In this document: piece by piece, positions 38,445-45,947 of the stretch | How positions within the stretch are numbered: the stretch's first letter is position 1 | Layout: each line of letters opens with the position of its first letter | Origin: Burkholderiaceae bacterium | GTDB lineage: Bacteria > Pseudomonadota > Gammaproteobacteria > Burkholderiales > WYBJ01 | Length of the DNA: 45,947 nt | Reading direction: 5' to 3' | Assembly (NCBI GenBank): GCA_011525945.1 | Contig: WYBJ01000195.1 | Location: forward strand, 1 to 45,947 | Notes under the pieces: model-generated | Databases searched by the model: none | Seen by the model: only the letters and a program-made list of their open reading frames with translations | What the model was told of the DNA's origin: nothing | Position numbers and translations under genes: made by a program

Positions 38445-38867
38445 ATGAAGATCAAGCGTATCGAGCACGTCGGCGTGGTGGTACGCGACGTGGAAGCGAG
38501 CCGGCGTCTGTGGGAGGACTGCTTCGGCATCAAGCTCGGTGGGGTGGAGGAAAATTCCGTCCGCCGCCTCGCCCTCTATCCGGTAGGCGAGTCGATGGTG
38601 GAGCTGATTGCAGGCACGGCACCGGACACCCGGCACGCGCAGATGGTCGCCGAAGGCAAGGGCGGGCTCAATCACATCTGCTTCGAAGTCGAGGACATCG
38701 ACGCCGCGCTCGCCGAGTTGAAGGCCAGGGGAATTGCGCTCATCGACCAGGTGCCGCGCATCGGCCATGCGGGCTGCCGCATCGCATTCATCGATCCTGC
38801 AGCGACCGAGAACTGCCTGATCGAACTGGCGGAACTGCCCGCGGACGGCACGCATACCTCGGCATGA
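38445..38867 (+). CDS. VOC-family protein, methylmalonyl-CoA epimerase-like
   Basis: 140 residues with two beta-alpha-beta-beta-beta units. Metal ligands fit epimerases: His 8 (IEHVGVVV), a Glu around residue 50 (MVELIAG), a His in LNHICFEVEDIDAAL, and the final Glu in CLIELAEL. HPKDT-like and DP-region motifs (IDPAATENCLIEL) are those of methylmalonyl/ethylmalonyl-CoA epimerases, which interconvert the 2R and 2S isomers. ATG 38445 has GGGAG eight bases upstream. No mutase or propionyl-CoA carboxylase is nearby, so another VOC activity is possible. Confidence 0.83.
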   Translation: MKIKRIEHVGVVVRDVEASRRLWEDCFGIKLGGVEENSVRRLALYPVGESMVELIAGTAPDTRHAQMVAEGKGGLNHICFEVEDIDAALAELKARGIALIDQVPRIGHAGCRIAFIDPAATENCLIELAELPADGTHTSA

Positions 38868-38977
38868 GCGTCACGTTGCGTACCGCTTCAGGGGTATCAC
38901 CGACAACCGCAGCGTGCAGCGCGGAAGAAGGATGGAAACGAGGCAGTTTCGTTCTTCCCGCGGATCGATAATGCGGA

Positions 38978-38998
38978 AATCGAACCTGTCCCCGTTCC
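38978..38998. repeat. Possible RAYT/REP-associated sequence tag
   Basis: The minus strand reads GGGGACAGGTTCGATTTCCG at this spot. I recall this kind of sequence as a widely repeated tag near REP-associated tyrosine transposases in proteobacteria. It abuts the end of the truncated ArsC-family gene. Recollection only; a genome search is needed. Confidence 0.3.
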
Positions 38999-38999
38999 C

Positions 39000-39308
39000 T
39001 CAGCGGCCGCGCGCGTACTTGCCAAAGGCGGTTTGGTAGCGCTGCGGATCGAACCCGAGCAGCAATCCTTTGCTCGTCTCGATCAGCGGGCGCTTGATGA
39101 CACCAAGCGCTTCCAGTATGAGCTCAGCCGCACGCACCTGGTCGAGCCCTTGCTGTCTCGATGGTGGCAGTCGGCGGAACGTATTGCCTCGGGTATTGAT
39201 CAGCTCCTCCCAGGGCACCCGCTCAAGCCACGCTTTCACCTTTTCGCCCGGGATACCGTTCTTCTTGTCGTCGTGCAAACGGTACTCAATCTCGCTAGCG
39301 CGTCAGAT
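39000..39308 (-). pseudogene. 5'-truncated ArsC/Spx-family reductase relic
   Basis: The minus strand codes for the C-terminal three quarters of an ArsC-like thioredoxin-fold protein: IEYRLHDDKKNGIPGEKVKAW, EELINTRGNTFRRLP, LGVIKRPLIETSKGLLLGFD and ALFGKY-like end. Intact relatives (YffB type, about 115 residues) begin with a strand and a Cys motif such as GI-x-N-C-D-T-V-K-K-A-R. That part is absent, because just upstream the frame meets a stop at the end of the Ldh2-type gene. Without the active-site Cys it cannot work as an arsenate or disulfide reductase. A start at TTG or later is formally possible, but the fold would be incomplete. Confidence 0.72.
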
Positions 39309-40278
39309 CGACCAGGTGCGCATAGACCTTGTCGTCGACCGTAATGACGCCAGCGCTCAGCGACTTCTGTCGATGTGATTGACTGCCATCCCCGGGCATT
39401 CGCATACGCGCATGCCCTGGCAGCGCGCGGCTCGCCGTGACGATGTGGCGAAACTCTGCCGCCTTTGCCGGGAAGCCTCCGCCAGGCGCGATGCGATCGG
39501 GATCGAAAACGACAAAGAACAGCCCATAGCCGCCGGTGCCGGCGACAACCGGCGCACTACCGGCCAGGATCCCGAGCAATTGCACCGCAATCGAAAGCGC
39601 GCTGCCGCGCTGCGCGCCCCAGGGCATGAAGGCGCCGTCGAGTGCCGCTTGCGGATCGCGCGTCATATTGCCGAGCGCATCGACGGCGACATCGGCCGGC
39701 AACGGCTGCCCTCTGGCTTGTGCGAGCACGACCTCACCCCAGGCGATCGCCGAAGTGCCGATGTCGATGACTACCGGGTCGGGAGCGCAGGGAAAGGCGA
39801 GCGCGAACGGGTTCGTGCCCATGATACGCTCGGCGCCGCAGAACGGTGCCACGCGAGCCGTGGTGTTGGTCGTGTGCAGCGCCACGAAACCCGCCCGCGC
39901 CGCGCGCTCCACATAGTAAGCGCAGCGCCCGCTGAACCAGGTGTTCGCGGCCGTCACGACCGCGACCCCGTGGCGGCGCGCGATCTCGATCGCCTTGTCG
40001 ACGGCAACTACCGAGACGACGTAGCCGATGTTGTCGCCACCGTCGATGTGCGCGAAGCATCCGTCTTCACGCACGACCTGGATAGGGGAGGGCGCAGAAG
40101 CTTTCGTGCGTAACTCCCGGACGATTGCGAGCACCCGCGGCAGGCTGGAAAACTCATGCCCACACAACGCGGAGTCGATCAGGTGGTCGGTAACCTGACG
40201 AGCATGGTCGCGCGGAAGGCCGTGGCGGCACAATGCCGCGACCGCCAGCTGACTTGCCTGTTCTATGGTGAGCTTCAT
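39295..40278 (-). CDS. Ldh2-type malate/L-lactate/ureidoglycolate dehydrogenase family oxidoreductase
   Basis: 327-residue NAD(P)-dependent enzyme with the Ldh2 fold, unrelated to Rossmann dehydrogenases. Landmarks: the helical N-terminus with ALCGHEFSSLPR, HIDGGDNIGYVV, ARRHGVAVVTAANTWFSGRCAYY with catalytic His-type neighbours, MGTNPFALAFPCAP, VIDIGTSAIAWGEV, and GSALSIAVQLLGILAG. The family reduces 2-oxoacids or cyclic imines; candidates include 2,3-diketogulonate, piperideine-2-carboxylate and ureidoglycolate. ATG 40278 looks right. The C-terminus ends at the junction with the ArsC relic, where a normal family tail still appears (VYAHLVDLTR), so this gene seems complete. Confidence 0.88.
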   Translation of the reverse strand: MKLTIEQASQLAVAALCRHGLPRDHARQVTDHLIDSALCGHEFSSLPRVLAIVRELRTKASAPSPIQVVREDGCFAHIDGGDNIGYVVSVVAVDKAIEIARRHGVAVVTAANTWFSGRCAYYVERAARAGFVALHTTNTTARVAPFCGAERIMGTNPFALAFPCAPDPVVIDIGTSAIAWGEVVLAQARGQPLPADVAVDALGNMTRDPQAALDGAFMPWGAQRGSALSIAVQLLGILAGSAPVVAGTGGYGLFFVVFDPDRIAPGGGFPAKAAEFRHIVTASRALPGHARMRMPGDGSQSHRQKSLSAGVITVDDKVYAHLVDLTR

Positions 40279-40463
40279 GTCGGCTGCAAAGCGGGCGCAA
40301 ACGATGCAGTGAGGCTCGTTCGCATCGTGCGCCTGCCCATATTATCGGAGCTCCTGGGCTAACATGGCGGTACACATTCATGCAGGACAGCGAACAGCGA
40401 TGACGTTCACAAACGGACCTGACCATACGACCCGCACTGCGGTCGCATCAGCGGCACCGCCGC

Positions 40464-41159
40464 ATGCGGTGCGCGGAGCCCGGGTATGATGCCGTGAATC
40501 GCGCCTTCGCCGGATGCATCGTCGCCACGATCGTTGGCGGGCTCGCGCTCGACAGCCTGGGCGCGCGCTGGAGCCAACCAGCAGTCGATGTCCTGGCGTG
40601 GAGCCTGTTTGGCGCGCTACTGTGGCGAAGCAAGCCGGCGCAGCGCACCGCTTTGACCGCATGCCTGTTATTTGCAACCGCCGGCGAGGTGGTGCTTGCC
40701 CTCGTCTGGCGCATCTACGACTACCGCCTGGGCAATCTGCCGTTGTTCGTGCCGCCGGGCCATGTGCTGTTATATGCGCTGGGCTGGTGGCTGTGCCAGC
40801 GCCTACCCATTCGCGCGATGTCTGCGGCGTGCGCATTGATCGTCCTGAGCGCCCTCGCACTCGCGCTGACCGGCCGCGACCAACTGAGCCTCGCACTCAC
40901 AGGGTTGTTCGTGTTGTGCATGCGCTACGGCCCGGCGCCGAAGCTGTACGCGACGATGTTCGTCCTGGCGCTGGCGATGGAGCTCTGGGGCACATGGCTC
41001 GGCGCCTGGACGTGGCGAACGCAAGCACCATGGCTCGGCTGGCACACGCTCAACCCGCCATTCGCTGCAGGCGCCTTCTACTGTGCGCTCGACTGGCTCG
41101 TGGGGCTGGTGCGCCGCCGGGCACCGAGCGCACGACTTGTCCCGCAGCGGCCGCTGTAG
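40464..41159 (+). CDS. Polytopic inner-membrane protein of unknown function
   Basis: 231 residues with about eight hydrophobic segments, for example CIVATIVGGLALDSL, WSLFGALLW, CLLFATAGEVVLALVW, HVLLYALGWWLC, ACALIVLSALALAL, LALTGLFVLC, MFVLALAMELWGTWLGAW and AFYCALDWLVGLV. Polar residues inside membrane segments (Glu in GEVV, His in PPGH, Glu in AMELWG, Asp in ALDW) could form a site. The E-x-x-G-T-x-x-G-A-W-T-W arrangement faintly recalls carotenoid-biosynthesis-type membrane proteins, but I do not assign it. The start may instead be GTG at 40494. A Bug gene scrap follows. Confidence 0.7.
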   Translation: MRCAEPGYDAVNRAFAGCIVATIVGGLALDSLGARWSQPAVDVLAWSLFGALLWRSKPAQRTALTACLLFATAGEVVLALVWRIYDYRLGNLPLFVPPGHVLLYALGWWLCQRLPIRAMSAACALIVLSALALALTGRDQLSLALTGLFVLCMRYGPAPKLYATMFVLALAMELWGTWLGAWTWRTQAPWLGWHTLNPPFAAGAFYCALDWLVGLVRRRAPSARLVPQRPL

Positions 41160-41200
41160 ACGTCGTTGCGAGTGCAGATTTATCGAGACCTCGCCCGGGA

Positions 41201-41272
41201 CTACAGACGGTGGCCGAGTCCGGCATCCCGGGCTACGAGGTCGACCAGTGGTACGGCATCGTCAAGCCGTAA
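41201..41272 (+). pseudogene. Scrap of a Bug-type receptor gene
   Basis: Twenty-three codons read LQTVAESGIPGYEVDQWYG, then I-V-K-P and a stop. This matches the C-terminal-third signature of Bug receptors, seen intact at 35 kb as P-T-V-A-E-S-G-V-P-G-Y. There is no upstream receptor sequence in frame, and the usual following block (A-P-A-G-T-P) is replaced by a stop. It is a deletion leftover. Confidence 0.65.
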
Positions 41273-41360
41273 CAGCCCGCATACCGATACGGGCACCGTC
41301 ACGCAGGATTCGGAGCTCGCGGGCACGACGCCGCGGGTTTCCGCAGGCAACGGGCCGCCC

Positions 41361-42353
41361 TCATAACAGGCCGCTGCCGAAATACCAGGCGAGTGCAGCG
41401 ATCAGCGCCGAGCAGGGGATCGTCAGCACCCACGCCCAGACGATTCTACGCGCCACCCCCCAGCGCACCGCTTTGACGTTACGTACCGAACCCACGCCGA
41501 CGATCGCCCCGGTTATGGTATGCGTGGTGGAAACCGGGATTCCCAGGCTCGTGGCAAGAAACAGGGTACAGGCTCCGCTAGCCGATGCGCAGAAACCGCC
41601 TGCCGGCTTGAGCTTGGTAATGCGCTGGCCCATCGTTTTTACGATGCGCCAACCGCCGAACAACGTTCCCAGCCCCATCGCGGCCTGACAAACGAGCACC
41701 ACCCAAAGCGGCAACGGATCGTTCGGACCCAACATGGCCGCCGCGATCAGCAGCATCCAGATGATACCCATGGTCTTCTGTGCATCGTTGCTGCCATGTC
41801 CCAAGCTGTAGGCTGCGGCCGAGATGAACTGCAGTTGCCGAAACAGCCGGTCCACGCGCTGCGGCGTCGCCCGCCGCGCAAGCCAGGCAATCGCGATCAT
41901 CAGCCCGGCGGCAAGAATCAATCCGAACAGTGGCGAGAGCACGATCGCAGCCGTGGTTTTGGCGAAACCGCTGACGATGAGCGAGCCGAACCCCGCCTTG
42001 GCGACAGCCGCTCCGCTGATTCCTCCCACCAGTGCGTGTGAAGAGCTCGACGGGATACCGAAATACCACGTGATCAGATTCCAGCAGATCGCCCCCGCCA
42101 AGCCGCCGAAAATCACGTAGTGATCGATGATGCCCGGGTCGACGATACCCTTGCCGATCGTGGCGGCCACATGCAACCCGAAAAACACGAACGCGACGAA
42201 GTTGAAGAACGCCGCCCACGCGATCGCCCACTTCGGGCTCATCGCGCCCGTGGAAACGATGGTCGCGATCGAATTGGCCGCGTCGTGGAAACCGTTGAGA
42301 AAATCAAACGCGAGCGCGATCACGACGAGGACGAGGAAAATCTCGAAGCTCAT
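41361..42353 (-). CDS. Inorganic phosphate transporter, Pit family
   Basis: 330-residue inner-membrane symporter of phosphate (often as metal-phosphate) with H+ or Na+. Both inverted-repeat signatures of the PHO-4 family are present: DFLNGFHDAANSIATIVSTGA near the N-terminus and SLGHGSNDAQKTMGII in the middle. GIPSSSSHALVGGISGA and GIPVSTTHTITGAIVGVG sit before the later helices. About ten hydrophobic segments. It is the short bacterial form rather than the 500-residue PitA. The DUF47 gene at 42478 is upstream on the same strand, the usual DUF47-Pit order, so the two work as a low-affinity phosphate uptake unit. Confidence 0.95.
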   Translation of the reverse strand: MSFEIFLVLVVIALAFDFLNGFHDAANSIATIVSTGAMSPKWAIAWAAFFNFVAFVFFGLHVAATIGKGIVDPGIIDHYVIFGGLAGAICWNLITWYFGIPSSSSHALVGGISGAAVAKAGFGSLIVSGFAKTTAAIVLSPLFGLILAAGLMIAIAWLARRATPQRVDRLFRQLQFISAAAYSLGHGSNDAQKTMGIIWMLLIAAAMLGPNDPLPLWVVLVCQAAMGLGTLFGGWRIVKTMGQRITKLKPAGGFCASASGACTLFLATSLGIPVSTTHTITGAIVGVGSVRNVKAVRWGVARRIVWAWVLTIPCSALIAALAWYFGSGLL

Positions 42354-42477
42354 CGGCTCACCTGGCGCGGCACCGGCACTCTATTCCAGCTCGATAGATT
42401 GGAGCTGCGGTGACGGGCGGTCCGATCCGCTGTGACGGTCGTGCAGGCTGATTTCTCCTGCGATGCCACCGGTTGTT

Positions 42478-43104
42478 TCACGCGTTCTCGACTACGATGC
42501 CTTCGATCAGGTTCGCGACGTCTTCAGCGGCGTCGGTGATGGTCTCCAACAGCTCGTAGATCGCGCGCAGTTTGATCAGGTTCTTCACATCGGTCTCGTC
42601 GCGAAAGAGCCTGGCGATCGCGGAACGCATGACGTGATCGGCCTCGGATTCCAGCTTGTCGATCTCTGCGCAAATCGTCAGGATCGATTCGGCATTGCCC
42701 ATGTTGCGGAGCAACCCGGCCGCCTGCCGGACGTGCTCGCAGCTCGCGACGCACAAGCTGGCGAGTTTGCACGCCTCACTCGTGGTCGCCTGTACGTCGT
42801 AGAGCACGACCGATTGTGCGACATCCTCGGACAGATCCAGGATGTCGTCCATGCGCGTGATGAGCCGATGGATCGAATCGCGATCGATCGGCGTAATGAA
42901 GGTCTTGTGCAGCAGATCGATGGTGTCGCGCGTGATCCGGTCGCCACGCTTCTCGATGGTCTCGATGTTGAAGGTGCGCTGCTGCAGGTCATCGAAATCG
43001 CGCAGCATTGCTTCCAGCTCGCGGCTGATCCTGACGCCCTCGTCCGCCAATGCTTCGAAGTAATCGAAAAAGCGGTTTTCCTGCGGCATGAGTTTGGCGA
43101 ACAT
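42478..43104 (-). CDS. DUF47 (PhoU-like) Pit accessory protein
   Basis: 208-residue all-helical protein of the TIGR00153/DUF47 family, which resembles half of PhoU. It starts MFAKLMPQENRFFDYFEALAD. It has the two E/DxxxD metal-type motifs: IEKRGDRITRDTID and KLESEADHVMRSA. Members are encoded beside Pit transporters and are thought to regulate or gate them. ATG 43104; 124 bases separate its stop from the Pit start, and both are on the minus strand. Confidence 0.93.
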   Translation of the reverse strand: MFAKLMPQENRFFDYFEALADEGVRISRELEAMLRDFDDLQQRTFNIETIEKRGDRITRDTIDLLHKTFITPIDRDSIHRLITRMDDILDLSEDVAQSVVLYDVQATTSEACKLASLCVASCEHVRQAAGLLRNMGNAESILTICAEIDKLESEADHVMRSAIARLFRDETDVKNLIKLRAIYELLETITDAAEDVANLIEGIVVENA

Positions 43105-43237
43105 GTCGATCCCTGGGGCTTCGGCGCGGGCCGAATTCTAACAGGCCGTCCCACAGGCTCTGGCGCGATCGAAATTGCGCTATGCAGGAAGCGCCGGGGA
43201 TCACGGAACCGCGCCAGCGCAGAATGGAAAGTGCATT

Positions 43238-43268
43238 CGTCTGTGCCTCGCATTGCAAGGCACAGACG
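43238..43268. promoter_or_regulatory. Inverted repeat in front of the aminotransferase, possible operator
   Basis: CGTCTGTGCCT and AGGCACAGACG are perfect 11-bp arms around a 9-base centre. A TACAAT at 43285-43290 could be the -10 of the plus-strand aminotransferase gene, which would place the right arm over its -35 region. That is typical for a regulator site in a divergent promoter region. Confidence 0.4.
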
Positions 43269-43350
43269 CCGCGGCCCGGAACGCTACAATGTCGCCCGGG
43301 CGCAGTGCCGGCGAAGACCTTGCGTTCATGGGTGAAAGCGGGGGATGGTA

Positions 43351-44565
43351 ATGAATTTTCCGATCGAAGCGCATGTGAATGTGCGCGCCATTGCAAGCTC
43401 GCTCATCCGCGAAGTCGCCAATGCGGGTCTCGGCAAGCGCGACGTGCTACCGTTCTGGTTCGGCGAGCCGGACGAGGTGACACCGCAGTTCATTCGCGAC
43501 GCCGCGACCGAAGCGCTGGATCGCGGCGAAACCTTCTACACGCACAATTACGGCTTGCCGGCATTGCGCGAAGCGCTCGCGAGTTATGTCTCGCGCTTGC
43601 ATCATGCGGTGTCGGCCGACGAGATCCTCGTGACCAGCTCCGGCATGTCCGCGTTGATGCTCGCCTCGCAGGCGTTGGTCGGCCGGGGCGATCGGGTCGT
43701 TGCCGTCACGCCGCTGTGGCCCAACATCACCTCCGCACCGCGCCTCATGGGTGCGGAGATCGTACGCGTCGCGCTCGAGTTGCGCGCCGCAGCCGACGGC
43801 AATCCGCAGTGGTCGCTCGATCTGGACCGGCTCCTTGCCGCGCTGACTCCCGCCACCCGCGCGCTGTACCTGAACGCACCAAACAATCCTACCGGTTGGA
43901 TGATCGATGCGGCGGGTCAGCAAGCCGTGCTCGAACACTGCCGTCGTCATGGCATCTGGATCGTTGCCGACGATGCCTATGAGCGCTTGTACTATCCCGA
44001 GACCGCCGATCGCCAGGGCTCGCTCGTCTGCGCACCATCGTTTCTCGATCTGGCCGAACGCGACGAACGCGTGCTCGCGACCAATACCTTCTCGAAATCC
44101 TGGCTCATGACCGGCTGGCGGCTCGGGTGGTTGGTGGCGCCGCGATTGCTGGTGCCGGAGATCGCCAAGCTGATCGAGTTCAATACCTCGTCCGCGCCGG
44201 CGTTCGTGCAGTACGCGGGCCTCGAAGCCGTCCGCCATGGCGAGCCCGTGATCGCGCACACCCTGGCAAGGTTTCGTCGTGCGCGCGATTTCCTGATCGG
44301 ACGCCTGCGTGCCATCAACGGCGTGCAGGCTGCCTCGCCTCCCGGAGCGATGTATGCGTTCTTCCGTATCGAAGGCATGGCGGATAGCCTCGCGTTCTGT
44401 AAGCGCATGGTGGTCGAGGCGGGCCTCGGACTCGCGCCAGGTGCTGCCTTCGGCCCGGAAGGCGAGGGCTTCGTGCGCTGGTGCTTCGCCGCCGACGAGC
44501 AGCGCCTGGCCGATGGCATCGAGCGGCTGCGACACGGACTGCGAATCCTTCGCGGTACGGATTGA
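43351..44565 (+). CDS. Class I/II pyridoxal-phosphate aminotransferase
   Basis: 404 residues, aspartate-aminotransferase fold type I. Landmarks: VLPFWFGEPDEVTPQFI, YTHNYGLPALREALA, LVTSSGMSALMLA, NAPNNPTGWMI, ADDAYERLYY, Schiff-base lysine in TNTFSKSWLMTGWRLGW, and an Arg near the C-terminus in EGFVRWCFA for the substrate carboxylate. The family includes aspartate, tyrosine and N-succinyl-type transaminases; the donor and acceptor are not evident. A start at ATG 43351 has GGGGG six bases upstream, while the ATG at 43345 is too close to it. It stands alone between the phosphate genes and an MFS permease. Confidence 0.9.
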   Translation: MNFPIEAHVNVRAIASSLIREVANAGLGKRDVLPFWFGEPDEVTPQFIRDAATEALDRGETFYTHNYGLPALREALASYVSRLHHAVSADEILVTSSGMSALMLASQALVGRGDRVVAVTPLWPNITSAPRLMGAEIVRVALELRAAADGNPQWSLDLDRLLAALTPATRALYLNAPNNPTGWMIDAAGQQAVLEHCRRHGIWIVADDAYERLYYPETADRQGSLVCAPSFLDLAERDERVLATNTFSKSWLMTGWRLGWLVAPRLLVPEIAKLIEFNTSSAPAFVQYAGLEAVRHGEPVIAHTLARFRRARDFLIGRLRAINGVQAASPPGAMYAFFRIEGMADSLAFCKRMVVEAGLGLAPGAAFGPEGEGFVRWCFAADEQRLADGIERLRHGLRILRGTD

Positions 44566-44594
44566 CCGGGCATATTCGTCCGGCGGCGGTGAGC

Positions 44595-45806
44595 CTATCT
44601 ACGACTTGCCGTGCCCGACGGTCGTGGTAGCTGTTTCCAAGCAGCGGCGAGCAGGCCGACTCCGCACACTGTTATGGCGATCGAAGCAGCATACATTCCA
44701 CGCAAACCGAGGGCATCGGCCGCGGCGCCGGCGATGATACCGCCTACGCCGGCGCCGAGCTGGAACGAAATGCTGAAAGTCGCCATCGCATGCCCGCGCG
44801 AGCGCGGGTTGGCGAGATCCATCGCGAGCGCTGTCGTCGTTGCTCCGATCAGGGCCATGCCGATCGCCACGAAAGCCCCGCCGATGAGAATCAAGGCGAG
44901 ATCGCTCGCCATGAAGATCAGCGCCAGCCCTGTGAGTTGCGCACCAAGCCCCAATCCGATCGCCGGGCCACGCCCGATCGCATCCGACCAACGGCCCAGC
45001 AGGGGTCGGATGGCGATGTTGATGGCCCCGGAAAGGACATAGAAGAGCCCGATGTGGGCGACGCCGAGCGAGCGCGCATACAACGGCAGGAAAGCGATCA
45101 CCGCGGGCATTGCAAGAGTGCTGCACAGATTGAGGCCGGTTGCGATCAGGACACCCCGATCCAGCAATCCCGGCGCGGCACCATCCCCGGCTCGCTGCGC
45201 ACCGTGCGCACCCGCCGCAGCGCGTGCGAGCAGTAGGGCAAACGGCAGCCCGAGCAAGGTGATCGCGCTCGCGGCCAACAGCACGGTCGAGAACGCTCCA
45301 GGCATGGCGAGCAGCCATAGCCCGAGCGCGGGGAAAACGATGGCGGCTCCGGACGTAGCGCTCGTGTAGTAGCCAGCAGCCTCACCACGGCGCTGCGCAG
45401 GCGCAGCAGCAGCTAGGGTGGTGTACCCGCCCGTGTTGACGCCCGCCCAACCCAGGCCGCGCACGATGTTGCCCACGAATACGAGCAGTAGCAGCGGCCA
45501 GAGCATTGCCAGACTTCCAAGCATCAAGAGGACGAGTCCCACAGCAAGCACGCCAGGCGCGTTCCAGCGGTCCGCGATGCGACCGACGTAGGGTCGGACG
45601 GCAAAGCTCGGAATAGAGAAGGAGAGCAGCGCCAGTCCGGCGAGGAACGTGGAGCCACCGAGCGCATCGACATAGAGTGGAAGCACGGGCATGAGCATCC
45701 ACTGGTTCGCGTACCCGAGGAACATCGCACAGCAGAGCACGACGAACGGTCGGGTTGCGAGCGAAATGCTCGCCCCGCTGCGTGCTGCATCGGGCGCTCG
45801 GGTCAT
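44595..45806 (-). CDS. MFS transporter
   Basis: About 403 residues and twelve predicted membrane segments. The MFS loop motif between helices 2 and 3 is visible as VRPYVGRIADRWNAPGV, and its counterpart in the second half as IRPLLGRWSDAIGRGP. Helix 4 has VRGLGWAGVNTGGY. The type suggests a drug- or metabolite-proton antiporter (DHA1-like, twelve helices). I chose ATG 45806, since the preceding 27 codons are polar and unlike the family; the ribosome-binding site is weak either way, and the frame is open to 45887. Substrate unknown. Confidence 0.87.
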   Translation of the reverse strand: MTRAPDAARSGASISLATRPFVVLCCAMFLGYANQWMLMPVLPLYVDALGGSTFLAGLALLSFSIPSFAVRPYVGRIADRWNAPGVLAVGLVLLMLGSLAMLWPLLLLVFVGNIVRGLGWAGVNTGGYTTLAAAAPAQRRGEAAGYYTSATSGAAIVFPALGLWLLAMPGAFSTVLLAASAITLLGLPFALLLARAAAGAHGAQRAGDGAAPGLLDRGVLIATGLNLCSTLAMPAVIAFLPLYARSLGVAHIGLFYVLSGAINIAIRPLLGRWSDAIGRGPAIGLGLGAQLTGLALIFMASDLALILIGGAFVAIGMALIGATTTALAMDLANPRSRGHAMATFSISFQLGAGVGGIIAGAAADALGLRGMYAASIAITVCGVGLLAAAWKQLPRPSGTASRR

Positions 45807-45947
45807 TGCGTGGGGGTCGACAGGATAGACGCTTCGAGCATATCGCATGCGCCCATCGGCCTCGAACGCGCGATCCTCACACGGCATCCATTAGCCGCGC
45901 AGCACGTGCGCGGATGGCACGGGGCAGGGTACCCGCCCGCCATTCGA

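Overview
The window looks like chromosomal DNA of a high-GC betaproteobacterium, probably Burkholderiales-like. The pointers are the dapC-dapD-pilU-prmB order, a smc-zipA-ligA operon, a type I QueF, a GTP-dependent PEP carboxykinase and a Bug-type (tripartite tricarboxylate) solute receptor. About forty genes are packed tightly. I see no tRNA, rRNA, CRISPR array, phage gene or intact transposase. Several genes are frameshifted, truncated or deletion-scarred, so either this locus is eroding or the assembly is imperfect.

1-14 kb is housekeeping. A 5'-cut rluB converges on a minus-strand series: queF, a secreted protein of unknown function, dapC, dapD, pilU and a frameshifted prmB. These cover queuosine precursor reduction, two lysine/peptidoglycan steps, a twitching-motility ATPase and ribosomal protein L3 methylation. 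Divergent from queF runs smc-zipA-ligA (chromosome condensation, FtsZ anchoring, NAD-dependent DNA ligase), followed by an hpt-type phosphoribosyltransferase.

14-24 kb is metabolic: an AtuA-family/DUF4387 pair, pckG, a periplasmic amino-acid receptor, a PuuE-like deacetylase, two different D-2-hydroxyacid dehydrogenases and a short PEP-synthase-like protein lacking the PEP/pyruvate barrel. 24-26.3 kb holds an M24-fold protein with a changed metal ligand, and the wreck of a three-gene hydantoinase/acetone-carboxylase-type operon collapsed to about 1.1 kb.

26.6-33 kb is the most interesting accessory stretch. A cupin, a 3-hydroxyisobutyrate-dehydrogenase-like enzyme, an LVIVD beta-propeller with histidines recurring on successive blades and a COG0523/CobW GTPase lie almost end to end. 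A cystathionine-lyase-like PLP enzyme follows, then the FAD and 2Fe-2S subunits of a molybdenum hydroxylase without the catalytic large subunit. I infer, without proof, that the propeller is a metalloprotein supplied by the CobW protein.

33-46 kb has a FapA/DUF342 protein, a Bug receptor, an ornithine-cyclodeaminase-like protein, a TauD-type dioxygenase with a possibly leaderless start, a VOC-family epimerase, a 5'-truncated ArsC-family relic beside an Ldh2-type dehydrogenase, a polytopic membrane protein followed by a Bug gene scrap, a Pit phosphate transporter with its DUF47 partner, a class I aminotransferase and an MFS permease.
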